Part shown: positions 32,764 to 43,665 of the stretch, one piece after another
Layout: every line of letters starts with the position of its first letter
Numbering within the stretch: the stretch's first letter is position 1
Source: Fomitopsis serialis
Taxonomy: Eukaryota; Basidiomycota; Agaricomycetes; Polyporales; Fomitopsidaceae
DNA: 64,000 nt
Reading direction: 5' to 3'
Assembly (NCBI RefSeq): GCF_022376445.1
Contig: NW_025955047.1
Span: 101,300 to 165,299, forward strand
The notes under the pieces: generated by a model
The model's database searches: none
What the model saw: the letters and a program-made list of their open reading frames with translations, nothing else
Told to the model about the DNA's origin: nothing
Program-made: the position numbers and the translations under genes

Positions 32764-34729
32764 TTACGGGCGCGCGATGGACGCAGTCACAGAATCCAAA
32801 CCTCTAACAAGGCGGTCGTACCGCACCTGCAGCTCTGCACGACGTCAGCACCGTCTCGTGCCCATCAACACGAGTGACCTACCTTCATGTACCGTCGTCA
32901 CGTCCGACAGCGTGCTCTGCAGCTCCTGGATCGCTTCGTTATGCGCTGTGAACACTGCCTTCAGCATGCTACGTCCCAATGCAGGCGAGCGACGACGTAC
33001 ACTGGACCACCTGGTTCAGTCGCTCCTGCTCCTTGGCCCTCACGGCAACCTCCATCACTGCACGCCCAAAGTCAGTGTCTGACGCACAGGCGGAAGCGGT
33101 AGCCACTCACGGATGACATCAACCTCCAAGTCACTCTTGTCCTTCTTGCAGGCCTCCAGCTGTTCCTGGAGCGACGCGATCTGCACCGCATTATTGTGGC
33201 AGCGGGACACTAGCCTCGCCGTCGCGTCTTGGAGTTCAACGGTCTGGGTCGTCACAGGTATGTTTGATGGAATCGAGTCATTGGAGGCACCAGATACAGG
33301 GGCCGTCGTTCCGCCGAGTATCAGAGATCCCGAGGCGCCAAGGAGACCAGCCGAAGAGGCACCAGGAGCCAAATCGGCCGCAGCACAGGGAGATGCGAGA
33401 TGAGCACTAGACGACGACGCGGCGGACCCAGAGGAACCCAGAGCCCGTACAGCTGTGTTGCCGCCAGCACAGTCCGTAGATTTGACCTGCTCTTCGTGAT
33501 GCGACGCAGCAGGAGAATTGCCTAAGCCACGGAAGACGGAGCTCTTAGCACCTTGAGGAGCAGAGCCAGACCTCGCTTGCTTGGTAGACGACGAGGCCCG
33601 GTGGGTGCGACGTTCTTGCGGAGGTCGATTCTCCGCAGAGGTAGTCGAGGAGGTGGTCGGAGCTCCCGAGTCGCTTTCCCCGCGAGGACTACTGCAGCGG
33701 CGCTTCGAATGGGCAGGAGCATCCGTATTGCCGTTCGCTGCAGATCGGGAGCGCTTATGAGAAGCCGCCTGTACGGTCTCTGCGTTCGGCGTCAGCACTC
33801 TGGGGACATCTTTCGATCTCGGCTTCGACATACTGTGAGTTTCCTGGGGGTTTGTCTTCGGTGCATTACGACGATGCTGGTCGGTGGCTTCTGGTGCATT
33901 CGGATTCTCTTGGAAAACGTCACTACAGAACAGGCGATGCCGCCATCATGTGACAGAGTCAGTCACGTCACAACGCGAAGGCAGGGAACAGCTTACGCCT
34001 GTAAAGGTACGACCGCAATGCTGAATGTGGGATAAGTTAGCAATGAAAACAACCTGCAGTGTAGAATGAAGGTGTCGGTCACCCCAGGCCGCTCGCTGCC
34101 CTGCTATTTCGCATGCATTAGAGTGCCGTGGCTTGACAGTTTGACGTCGGCAGGGGCAGCAGGGGACAGGACATCAGAAACACGCTTGTAGTGAAACCAA
34201 AAACCACCAGACGCCACAAAACAGCGTCCAGGAGGCTCTACACAGATCCCCCGCGAAAAGCGGCACTGTCATACTACTGCGCTGCATATACGTATTATGC
34301 TGAACACAATGTCCGGAATGAACAACAACAGACACGAAAACTAGACTCACATGTCGAGGTGACGGTAACAGCGAGACAGACACAGTGCTCTGATCCTTGC
34401 TTCAGCGGCGTTGACAAGTTGTGGCTGATGACAAATGGCGACATCAACTACCGCATCAAGGCCAGGGCTTGGGAGCGAATAAATGAAGCACGCACCGTCT
34501 GAGGACCATGAGCTCCGAGCCCCCAAGAGCACAGAACCTCTCCGCGCTTCTCATTCAACAGGACAACTCCGGATGGATACGGAATTCGCATCTCCTGGAG
34601 ATCTTCCAGAACAAAGTATGAATCAAAGCTGCGTATGCGGAGATCGAAAAAGCGTGCTCTGTGCCCCTTGAGATCATAACGAAAGAGCACCGCGAGCGGT
34701 CGAATGGAGTGAGGCTGGGAAGCGGTCAT
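32764..34729 (-). CDS. Family gene D: Y-R/C-x-W domain, NLS-like motif, coiled coil
   Basis: Seven exons give an uninterrupted 454-aa protein: 34496-34729 (78 codons), 34351-34424 (74 nt), 33997-34020 (24-nt microexon), 33111-33922, 33001-33078, 32883-32954 and 32764-32834 (TAA). All junctions are GT...AG and all phases fit. Exon 1 holds L-F-R-Y-D, D-L-Q-E-M-R-I-P-Y-P and G-E-V-L-C-S-W. Residues about 142-340 are Ser/Ala/Gly-rich and disordered, with a bipartite nuclear-localisation-like pair (K-R-S-R near 167, S-K-R-R-C about 17 residues later). A coiled coil runs from about 341 into the last three exons, which end L-D-S-V-T-A-S-I-A-R-P. It is paralogous to C, whose first domain is far more diverged than its coil. 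Function unknown; probably nuclear and self-associating by inference. Confidence 0.85.
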
Positions 34730-35073
34730 TTTGTCCAGGCGCAGGAGTGGCAAGATATACAAGAGGAACGAAGGAGAAGGCCGCGAGGACAGGCCGCACC
34801 CGTGCGACGTTGTGATGGTTGAGAGGAAGACAGAAAGTTGAACCAAGTACTGCAGCGGGTCCGCTTTTGAGGACCGTTTTGGCGGGATGACGCAAACACG
34901 TCACGACGTGGCTGCGACAGCAAGGGATGACGCAATGACATCTGGGTGCTGGCGTAGAGCTGGTCCTCTGACTGTCTTCTGACAGTGCGAATCCCACGTC
35001 AATCGCCACCAACGTGCTGCTGAATAGCGTGGCGAGCCCTATGGCGCGTGAACGCGAGGAGTAGATGGAATCC

Positions 35074-35096
35074 CCTCCTCCTCCTCCTCCTCCTCC
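35074..35096. repeat. CTC trinucleotide microsatellite
   Basis: There are about seven perfect CTC/CCT units, 345-370 bp upstream of the gene D start. Confidence 0.9.
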
Positions 35097-35221
35097 ACAA
35101 ATCATGAATCGCCACCAGGAATATAAAACGGTGCTAGCGACTATGTTACGCACGCTTCATGTCGCCTTTTCACTCGGTGTTGCGTATGAGAATTCGAACA
35201 AATAGGAAACTGACCAAAAAG

Positions 35222-35320
35222 TTACACATCACCGTTACCGCAGGCACTGGTGCTTGTCTGCCCCCTCCCAAAGGCGCATTTGAGAGGGCGCAACCAAACC
35301 CAGGCTGAGTCCCGAGACCG
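35222..35320 (+). repeat. Dispersed hairpin repeat, copy R2
   Basis: It carries the CCCTCCCAAAGGC / GCATTTGAGAGGG arms and the GCGCAACCAAACCCAGGCTG tail. It lies about 490-590 bp upstream of gene D, in the same relative orientation as R1 to gene C. Confidence 0.75.
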
Positions 35321-35801
35321 GGCGATTCGTGCGCACAGACCTCACCATGTACGCGAGATTGACAATATAACGGGCAGTTTCCAGTGGAGGTGGCGCGCGT
35401 TCTTGCGTTCCCTATGGCGGGCGGCTAATCACGTGCGGCTAAGTCGTGCACACCGAGGCAGGTTGCCCAAGGGAACCCCATGAAACAACACGAAGCGCTG
35501 CTGCTCGACGACCAACAGCCGAGATTTTGGGCGCTGAACGGCCTGAAGAGGGCGAGGGCCCAAGAGGATCGTGATCTATGAAAACGCGCGATAACCGGCC
35601 GGGTACCCGCCCATTGATCTTGTCTCGCGCGGACCGCCACACACGCGCCCACAAAATGAAGCAGATTGTTTACGATGTCATCCTATGAGATTTGACTCGT
35701 GTCCCAGACAGTTGAGGGCCAGTGAGAAAGCTCACTGGTATTCTTCCAAAGGATAAGCGAATAGGATGACCGCAGGCGCGGTCCACAACATGGTCCGCGA
35801 G

Positions 35802-36744
35802 CTAGGCACATAGCTCCTCGGTCGTCCGCACGAAAGCCGCCCATTGTTGCGCGACTTGCCCTCGAGCAACGTCATCCTTCCTCAAGATGCGGCGCAGACC
35901 TGCGAATCCGACGTCGGTAAGCCACGCTAGCACGCAAAGCGGCGATGAGAGTACTCACGAACATTTTCTTCATTCGCTAGATGCTCATCGCACCACAACT
36001 CAGCGCATTCCGTGCGCAGGGCTATCCACGACCGCGGAGTGAGTGTGTTAGTTCAGCTCGCCGCGTCAAGGACAAGTAGATCACACCTTCTTTCTCTTTT
36101 TGGCGCACGTTCTCGCTGGCTTGGCGGACCGTAAGCAAATGACGGAGGCGGAGCACCGTCTCCGTCTCGGGCAGCGGTGGTGCAGGGAGGACGTCATGTA
36201 TGCTAGGAGTTGGTTTGACGTCGCCTATCATGTTGGACGGTTGAAACGGCGGCGGCGTCGCATGTACGCTAGTCGAGCAGTGGATACCTTTGATTTGTAG
36301 CACGACTGAGCGACTTACGGAGGTGTAACTTCGACGTGGGCTCTGCAGAGTAAGCAAACGTGAGTCGGTTGTATGCGCAGCATGGCAGGGCACGTACATC
36401 TCGAGGAGCTCCAACAGCCTCGCAGCCTCGGGCTTCAAAATGAACTCGACGCGTGAACGCACGGTCTCGTATAGATCCTGCCAACCGGGGTAAGACAAGC
36501 CAGCCCATGGGTGTCGCTCAAGAGCAGCGAATAGATGACACACCGGTATATCCGCCCTGTAACTGCACACCAGCCAACCGTCCTGCCTGCTCTCCACTGT
36601 CATAGCATGCGGCTCGGGCAGCCGCATGTACCAGAGGTCCCGCCGGAGGAACTTGTCTCGGTAGTCGCGGTCCTGGGGAGTGGGACGTCTGAGGTACGCA
36701 CTCTTGGAGCCGCCGGCACGGTAGTGGATGTTGACCGTGAACAT
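35802..36744 (-). CDS. Family gene E: short Y-R/C-x-Y domain protein
   Basis: Six exons give a complete 215-aa product: 36544-36744 (67 codons), 36398-36477 (80 nt), 36319-36342 (24-nt microexon), 36087-36268, 35959-36021 (63 nt) and 35802-35899 (98 nt, TAG). Every junction is GT...AG with matching phase. Exon 1 has V-N-I-H-Y-R, D-L-W-Y-M-R-L-P-E-P and L-V-C-S-Y, so the usual final Trp is Tyr here. The linker is Pro-rich and short, followed by Leu/Arg/Glu-rich helices over the last three exons. Its last two exons have exactly the lengths of those in gene F (63 and 98 nt) despite little sequence identity, so E and F share one architecture. Function unknown. Confidence 0.83.
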
Positions 36745-38626
36745 GATTGGTCGAGGCAGGGTCTTGAAGAAGGAAGTGTGGACGGCGGTTGAAAGGCGAT
36801 ATAAGCACGCGATGGGAATGCACTGGGTCAGTGTGATTCCAGAACTGACTGCCATTGTCAGCCGCTGTTGCCAGCCTCTAAAGTCAACCTTGGGTGAGTG
36901 ACCCCGTAGCCCACGCTTCCGGGGCGCTGAGATCTTGAAAAACGTCAGTGAAAATGAGAGCTTGCATCCAAATGAAGGCCGTTCAAACGTTCATCGGTAA
37001 ACATAGTCAGACCATGTCCGAGGTCCTGAGTGAAGCAAAACTAGATTTGTATGCCGTGCGCGGAAATAGACCAAGACAGCGAGCAGGGTACAGTGACATG
37101 TTAGGGTCCAAAACAGATCCAACGGTGCTATAAACCAAGATACGGTATTACTGCTTACCGACGAGGTCGTTCGCGAGCGCAAAAAGTCAGCTTAGCCAAA
37201 GCTCCCCAGTGCACCATCTTGTCCTTGCCGTTGCGCTTGAATCTCCGGTGCTATACGTGTAAGCATGGTTAGTGCCGTCTTGAACGTATTCCTTGGAGGC
37301 CCGGGGCTGGGCGCGGGTACAAGGGTCTGCAATCGGTACAGATGTCAGCCGTCGACATCCAACGCAGTCTTGCATTTCCTTTGCCTAGAGGTGCATCACG
37401 TGTAGGCTTGCGCAGCAAATAAGTTGGCTCCCCACAGGCAAGAGGATGAGCAGGAACGAACTGGAGATGTGTCGCTTCAAATCTGGTCTTCGGAGGAGGA
37501 CTGGCCATACTGCGCTTTAGGTCACGCAGCCAGCTTGAAGGTCACGAATAGACGCCAGCGTGACTTGATCTCGGCAGTGGACCGAGTGAGTGAATTCCAA
37601 CTGAATTCGACTCTTCCGTTAGACTCACGTCGTCGCCTATCGTGCACGCATTGTCAATGAGTAGATACAGAGTTTTCTGTATGTTAGAACTCATAGGATC
37701 GTGACGGAGTACTGTGAGTCGCCCTACTTTCGGTTGACAATTCAACTTGGTTCTGACTCTCTGATCGTGACCGCAAAGATAGTAGGGCAGCGCGCTGGCG
37801 ACGATACCGGCACACTTAATGATTCTAACCTGCGTAATGAACCAAACGTGCTTTATGGAACGGATTCTCACCTTGCCTCATAAATGACTTGATTGGTCGT
37901 TGCTAGGTGTCGAGGGGCGCGAGCGAGTCAAAATATCCACCGTTCCTTCATTCATTCTTCATATCAAGATATCCATGCAAGAGTGAATATGGTATAGCAA
38001 TACCCGAACCTACCAGTGACCGAGCAGCCCGAAGATGAACCCAAAGACGAACCAAGTGCAAAGACGTCAGAAAGGTAACGTTCCGTAATAGTCAACGGTG
38101 ACGGGTGTGCGGCCTATTGTTGACGCAGAACTCAGGAGAACGATGTCGGTTGGTACGCTACACTATTCGTCACCCGTGCGGCGGATTTCATTTGTGATAC
38201 TAGAGGATGTCCCACTATCACGTCGGTCAGCAGCTCGATTGTGTTTGCCTGGCGGTCTTCACTGGACAGTACTCACTGGACATAAGGGAGAAATTTATCC
38301 TTTACTGCCGTCAGTGAGCATCTTGGAGGTGGGATTTACAGATTTACAGCGGCCTTCAGGTCCCTCGCCGAGTGCTAATTTCATCTATGACTACCTATTC
38401 AGCCGTTTTGGACAGCTCTCTAGTGATCGACGGGATGGACAGTCAAATTGGCAACCAGCGCGTGGTCCTACCCGGCAGCGGCTGGCTGTATAGAGCCGCA
38501 TCGCAATGGAGCCGATTGCAATGTGAGCCTCTCCGCATCTCCTTTCTGACGTCGCACGCAGTCTCAACCCGTCCGACTCTTGCACTCTCCCCTCTAAACA
38601 CAGTCGATTCTCGTTCTCTATCCAGG
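36745..38626. other. Intergenic between divergent genes E and F
   Basis: I see no gene, repeat or RNA that I can support. The F start is preceded by a probable 5'-UTR intron acceptor (ATCCAG|G at 38621-38626). Confidence 0.55.
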
Positions 38627-40134
38627 ATGCCCGCGCTCGCGATTACAATCGACTACTTTGGCCTCAAGGCAGAATACATGAAGATCCACAGGGAACAAGC
38701 TGGCGACTTCCTCGAGACGATCCTTGCTGAGGATCTCACAACACTTGACTTCTCGCCTCCGAGGCAGGTCTGGCTCGTCGATTGGGAGCACGCTCGACTC
38801 ATGTGCTACTGGAAGTCGAAGGGTGACGATGGGGTAGGTTCATTCGACCTTACGCACAATCGAGCAGATTGGTGACTGACGTTCTGAACCGCTAGTTACG
38901 GGTCATCAAACATCTACGGTCAAGGACCCAAGCAGTGCGCAAGGATCCCGCACTCCTTCAGGTTTTGAACATGTGAGTAGTTTTCAACCGTCATGGCAGA
39001 ACGCGGAGGTCCCGATGAATGGACATCTATGTTTTTATTCCGTTATGGCTGTCTCATAGCACCAGTGGCTCTGCGGCTGACCATATCGCGTATGTCCTGT
39101 CGGCTTTGGCTACGGCGTGGAACTGTGAATGTATTCTCGCGCATTTCCTACGCGTACTGCGTAAGAAGTCTCATGATCAGGCGCCCGGTTTAACATCATA
39201 CTCAACAATCCTTGTTACACAGCGCGCGAATTCAAGTGGTACCACACGCAAGGTAAGTTGGTCTACGCATCAGCATCCTGCCAGTAGTACTGACGTGCAT
39301 CTCACGACTCAGCCTACCTGCGTCTCGTGTACCTCGGACTCCTGACGCCAATGCTACTGTTTCGAAGTCAGCCGAGCTTCTCGTCAGGGGACTGTCTACC
39401 GCCAATCCCGGACATCCTTCAGATGTGCAGGCCGCGCGCAACGAAGCCCTAGCTGACAAGACACGTACCCTCAATGTCCCTGCGCCAGGCAACGGCTCCC
39501 TTAACATGATGGCAGGAAGGCCCATCAAAGTCGAAGTCGATGCTGCGACCGCCTTCCACAGCATCTCTGCGGAGCTCGGACACGCTCAGGCGGACTCTAT
39601 GGACGCCGGAAGTATCCGCCGTGGATTCCAACCCACCACGCAGTCGCCCGTGCCGGTCAAGACCGAGCAAATGGAGGAAGAGGTTGTATTGCAACAGTCC
39701 ACGGGGACTCTCGTCGGGTACGACAGCACACAGCCGGAGCATGCCATCCACAAGGTCGAGCCATCCCATCGCGGTGAATTGGAGGACACAGCGGAAGCGA
39801 ACCTGCAACGGGAGATCAGGAAGTCCGAACTAGGCGAGCTGCAGCTCGTCAAAGATTGTACACGTACGTCATGAACATTCCTTGTTTTCCCCGAGTTGAC
39901 AAAGGCTGCTCGAAGACTGGCTCCGTGGGATCAACGACACGCGTGACCGCTTGCGTTGCTTGAGGGAGGAGAATAGCCGTACGCCCCTCTCTTTCTGCTG
40001 CATTCGAAACGATAAACTGATATGATGCTGTCCAAGGCTTCCGCGCGATACATGCGAGCAATATTGCAGATGAAACGCGGATGCTGCACAGTATCCGCGC
40101 TGTTGAGCGGGATCTGGGTCTTTTGCGGCGGTAG
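38627..40134 (+). CDS. Family gene F: Y-F/C-x-W domain protein with coiled coil
   Basis: Six exons give a 341-aa product: 38627-38833 (69 codons), 38896-38972 (77 nt), 39223-39252 (30-nt microexon), 39313-39863, 39916-39978 (63 nt) and 40037-40134 (98 nt, TAG). Donors are GTAGGT, GTGAGT, GTAAGT, GTACGT and GTACGC; the acceptor at 39915 is the weakest call. Exon 1 shows I-T-I-D-Y-F, D-L-T-T-L-D-F and L-M-C-Y-W. The linker is acidic and Val/Thr-rich with several V-K-x-E motifs resembling SUMO-acceptor sites. The last two exons form Arg/Leu/Glu helices. It converges on broken gene H, 405 bp away. Function unknown. Confidence 0.8.
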
Positions 40135-40539
40135 ACATCGCAGCCCAAATACGAGAGGTTTCGGTGCTGTCGACATCGTATCTTCTTGTACCCTAGACTA
40201 CGACGCCTCCGATCTTCAGATCTAAATTGTTCATTGATCGCTCGGAACAACTCTGTGTGAGCGTATTGAATAATACATTCGTGGTTCACATTGCTATATT
40301 CGATGATACATAATGACTGATGCGACACAAGGATTGTAGTGCAATATAGATGGTCTGTGAAAATAGTCTGTGAAGAGGTCGTGGAGCCGTCCAAGTTGAG
40401 GATGACAGTCGTAGTCGTGCCTGACTGCACTAACTTGAAGCCTGAGAGGCGGGTGCATCGTGTTCGCCGGCAGAAGCGGGTCCTTCGACCGAGCCATGAA
40501 GTTGCCGTGTTCGCAGATCTTCCAGATATCAGTGCAGGT
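40135..40539. other. Intergenic between convergent F and H
   Basis: This is an AT-richer spacer in which the two genes' 3' ends face each other. No further gene is seen. Confidence 0.6.
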
Positions 40540-42159
40540 TCAACAGCATCTCTGCATCGACGACCTACATCTACACTCCGCTGTTATACTGTCCAGCGAT
40601 GTCTGGAGATGCCCAATCTTCTCGTTGCATGCTGATTTTCAGTGATCAGGATTGTTACGAAGCTTTCGGGCTAGGCAGACAGCTACATACCATCAAGATT
40701 CTGTGTCAAGCTCGTAATCTCCTGGTCATGTACCTGGATGCATAGGTCTAGCCCTTAAAATTGACCATGTCAATCTCCGGACTCAGCTATGCCCTTGCAC
40801 GGAGTGAATGCTCATGACTGCTCACCTCTGACCTTGCTCACAGTGCCCCTTTTCTCCGCCAGAAGCGCGATGATCTGTATGGAGTTGTCATTGACTCGAT
40901 TCACGAGGGCGGTGTTCAAGTCTTGCAAGCGTTGGTCGTCCGAGTCCTCGGCACTTCCTGTTGCGGTGTTGCTTGATTGAAGGCAGAATCGCTGGCACGC
41001 CACTGACCAAGTCTTCGGAGTCAATGAGCAAAGGGGCAGATAGAGTGCTAAAGGCCAAAGCAGCGGAGACGTCAAACAGTTGAGATCCCATATACGAGAC
41101 ATCAGAGTCGTTGTCGGGAGCCTGAGGCGAGGCTGAAGCAGGAACAATGGCGTTGGCAGAATGAGATTTGGCAGACGGCAGGCCGCCGGCTGCCGTGGCT
41201 GAGCGATCCCCAGGCTGGCCAGTCGAAGACATAGCATCATCAGTTGCGAGACCAAGGTGATTCAGATGCCTAGAAGCTACAGAGCGAGACATAGAACCGC
41301 CCGAGGGAGGGTTGATGTTATCGCCCTCGTAGACAACAGAGAGGCTGCCTCCCGTGATCGATTCCGCGCGGCCAAGACTGCCAGACTGTAGAGATCGAGC
41401 TCGCCGATGGGATGAACCCGAAAAGAAGTCCTCGGACCTGACGGTGGTGTGGGTGATCGCAGTGACGGCGGATGCCCGTGAGACCCAGTTTTGCAGTTTC
41501 CCGTCGATGTAGCCGCTGACGCGACGTCGTTTCAGTTCGGCAGGTAGCGTATCAGCCGAGGTGGAAAGTGCCCTCTTGTGGGACGTAGGGAGTGCGTCCG
41601 CGGCGCCGGAGGAGTCATATTCAGTACGTGAGTTCGACGGCGAGATGAGCCATCTGTTACTGTGCGACGTAATGGCAAAGATGTCACTTGTATCCGAAGG
41701 TCAAAACATGAGCGGCTTACGGACTCAACACCTTGATCTCCGCGCTGACAGAATAGTGACAATCTCCTGTCAGTCGACGCAGTATGACTTATTGATTTAC
41801 GTACATCTGATGCTTCCGGTAAGAACCGAGTGTTATGATGTCCTGCACTTTCTTCCGTGCATTGGCGACCACATCCTCCTAAGCTAGGGATTAATGGGCG
41901 TAGTGACATGGATGAGGGACTCACCCCTAGTTGCAAATCCCAGTAGCACAACACCGCCCCGCTCTGCCAACTTTGGAGGATCGTGTACGAGGGTGCCGGA
42001 ATACCCAGCTGTTTGAAGTCTTGATACCATAAAGTGGGAGTAGTATGCGCAAGTTTCCTCCTTGTTCTTTATAAACGAATTCATCTTGTGTCCGCCTTGA
42101 GTAGTATCGTAATAGATCGTGGCTGCGAACGGTAAGAATGATCTCGAGCGAGCAGACAT
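40540..42159 (-). pseudogene. Family gene H (two frameshifts)
   Basis: The full family plan is visible but the frame is broken. Exon 1 (41925-42159) starts in one frame (A-T-I-Y-Y-D) and continues in the next (L-G-I-P-A-P, G-A-V-L-C-Y-W), consistent with one extra base at the A-run 42031-42033. Exon 2 is 41805-41878 (74 nt) and the microexon 41721-41744 (24 nt). The linker exon runs from 41659 and includes S-H-K-R ... L-K-R-R-R, matching the nuclear-localisation-like pair of C and D. A second +1 change near 40960-41000 separates the linker from the coil (L-Q-D-L-N-T-A-L-V-N-R). Two short coil exons follow, ending with L-D-S-I-T-A and TGA at 40540-40542. The clean exon structure suggests recent loss, or sequence errors. 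Confidence 0.7.
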
Positions 42160-42794
42160 TCCTATTCAAAGCCACGTTGGAATCACAGATAGGGATTACT
42201 TCGAGAATAAGGTAAGCGGAGGAATCACGACAGGCTGCACCGGTGCAGCTGGAGTAGAAGTTCGGGTAGAAACTAGGAGGAGAGGGTAGGAGGAGAGAAG
42301 TTGAACCACGGCAGCAGCGTTACGATGGCGTCACGCGGAAATTGATGTGTCCGTGACCAACCGTAACCTCCTCCTCAGTTGCCCGCCCAACTGAGGACTC
42401 CGAGTCGGCTCGATATCGCTTGCAGAAAGATGAAAAAAGAGGGTTACTCCGTCTGCGAAGCACCGAGGCTGCATACAAAGCTAGCGTGAAATGCAGTTGC
42501 CGAGCAAACCGTTAATAGTATGGGCAACCGCGTACATCCCAGAGATCCTTCAGCGCTCGAGTAGTAAAAAGCAAATATGGAACTTGGTCCACTCTTTGCC
42601 AGCGAGGTGCGAATCTATGCTTTGTATGAGCCAGTGAGCCGCAGTGAGCAAGTCATCTCAAGCTCAGCTCAACTTGAAGACCTAGCCTGAGTTTAGTTTT
42701 GGCATCACGAGGTGAGGGGGAGCAGGAAATGTGTCGTGTAGTATATGACAGTACCCTCATCGTGATTCGTTATGATGCCCAACTCCAAGTGTCA

Positions 42795-42905
42795 AAAACG
42801 AATCGCGTCACCGTATACCGTGGAATCCGGTGCTTGCCTGCGCCCTCCGAACCCGCGGTGTTGAGAAGGCGCAATCAAACCCGGGCCAGGTGCCGGGACT
42901 GGATA
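42795..42905 (+). repeat. Dispersed hairpin repeat, copy R4
   Basis: It is a diverged copy: the hairpin arms are reduced, but the ACCGTATACCG start, GCTTGCCTGCGCCCTCC core and AAACCCGGGCCAGG tail are recognisable. It lies about 640-750 bp upstream of gene H, again in the orientation seen for C and D. Confidence 0.6.
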
Positions 42906-43564
42906 CTCGTAAAGATCAAACACATTTGCACGAGATCTACCTCCGTAGTCTTTGACAGTGGAAACCACGCGCGATGTTGCATTTCGTGGGGCCAAGGGTA
43001 GATCACGTGGCATCAACTCTACGCACATTGGACACATCGCGAGGCGCGTGTAGCAACGGCGAACATGGCAAGTACTGCTGTAGGGATGAGGAGGTGAAGG
43101 GGTGAATTGATGGCCATGGACAGGGCAATATACTGCTTAACTTGCCTGATCGTATGTAATCTTGATGAGCAGCGTGCCAGCGTCTACACGCACCGTAAGA
43201 TTCGACTCCGATTTGATTGCGTCCGAGTATGTTCGTAAAGAAGTCGCCAACAACTGGTGCATCTGCATCAGGGTTCACGTGCCTACGCGGTCTCTTTTCC
43301 GGGCCCTTGTTATCGCATTAATCGGTCTCAGCGTAAAGCCGGCGCGGAATATGCAGTCGGCGAGTCAACATAGAATATTGTGTCATACAGCATTGTCACG
43401 TACATCTCGACAATGAACGCCCACCGAGTGGTAGATTGTCAACAAAGTATCCACAAATCTCACTTCGCTCTTTGTCAGTCCGATGTCTGTGTATGCTGCG
43501 TAATAACAGCGAGCCGCAGCCATGAACTTCGCTGCCAATATGGTTCTCAAACTGACCTAGTCAT

Positions 43565-43665
43565 AAAAAACGCACCGGATCATCGAACACCGCAGGATCC
43601 GCTGCTTGTCTGCGCCCTCCAAACTCGCAGAAGGCGCGACCAAGCCCGAGCTGGGTTTTGCGACG
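43565..43665 (+). repeat. Dispersed hairpin repeat, copy R5
   Basis: It shares GCTTGTCTGCGCCCTCCAAA and GAAGGCGCGACCAAGCCCG with R4 and is 772 bp from it. Confidence 0.6.

Larger units (their letters stand above)
34730..35801. other. Intergenic between D and E
   Basis: It holds a CTC microsatellite (35074-35096) and hairpin repeat R2 (35222-35320). No gene is seen. Confidence 0.6.
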
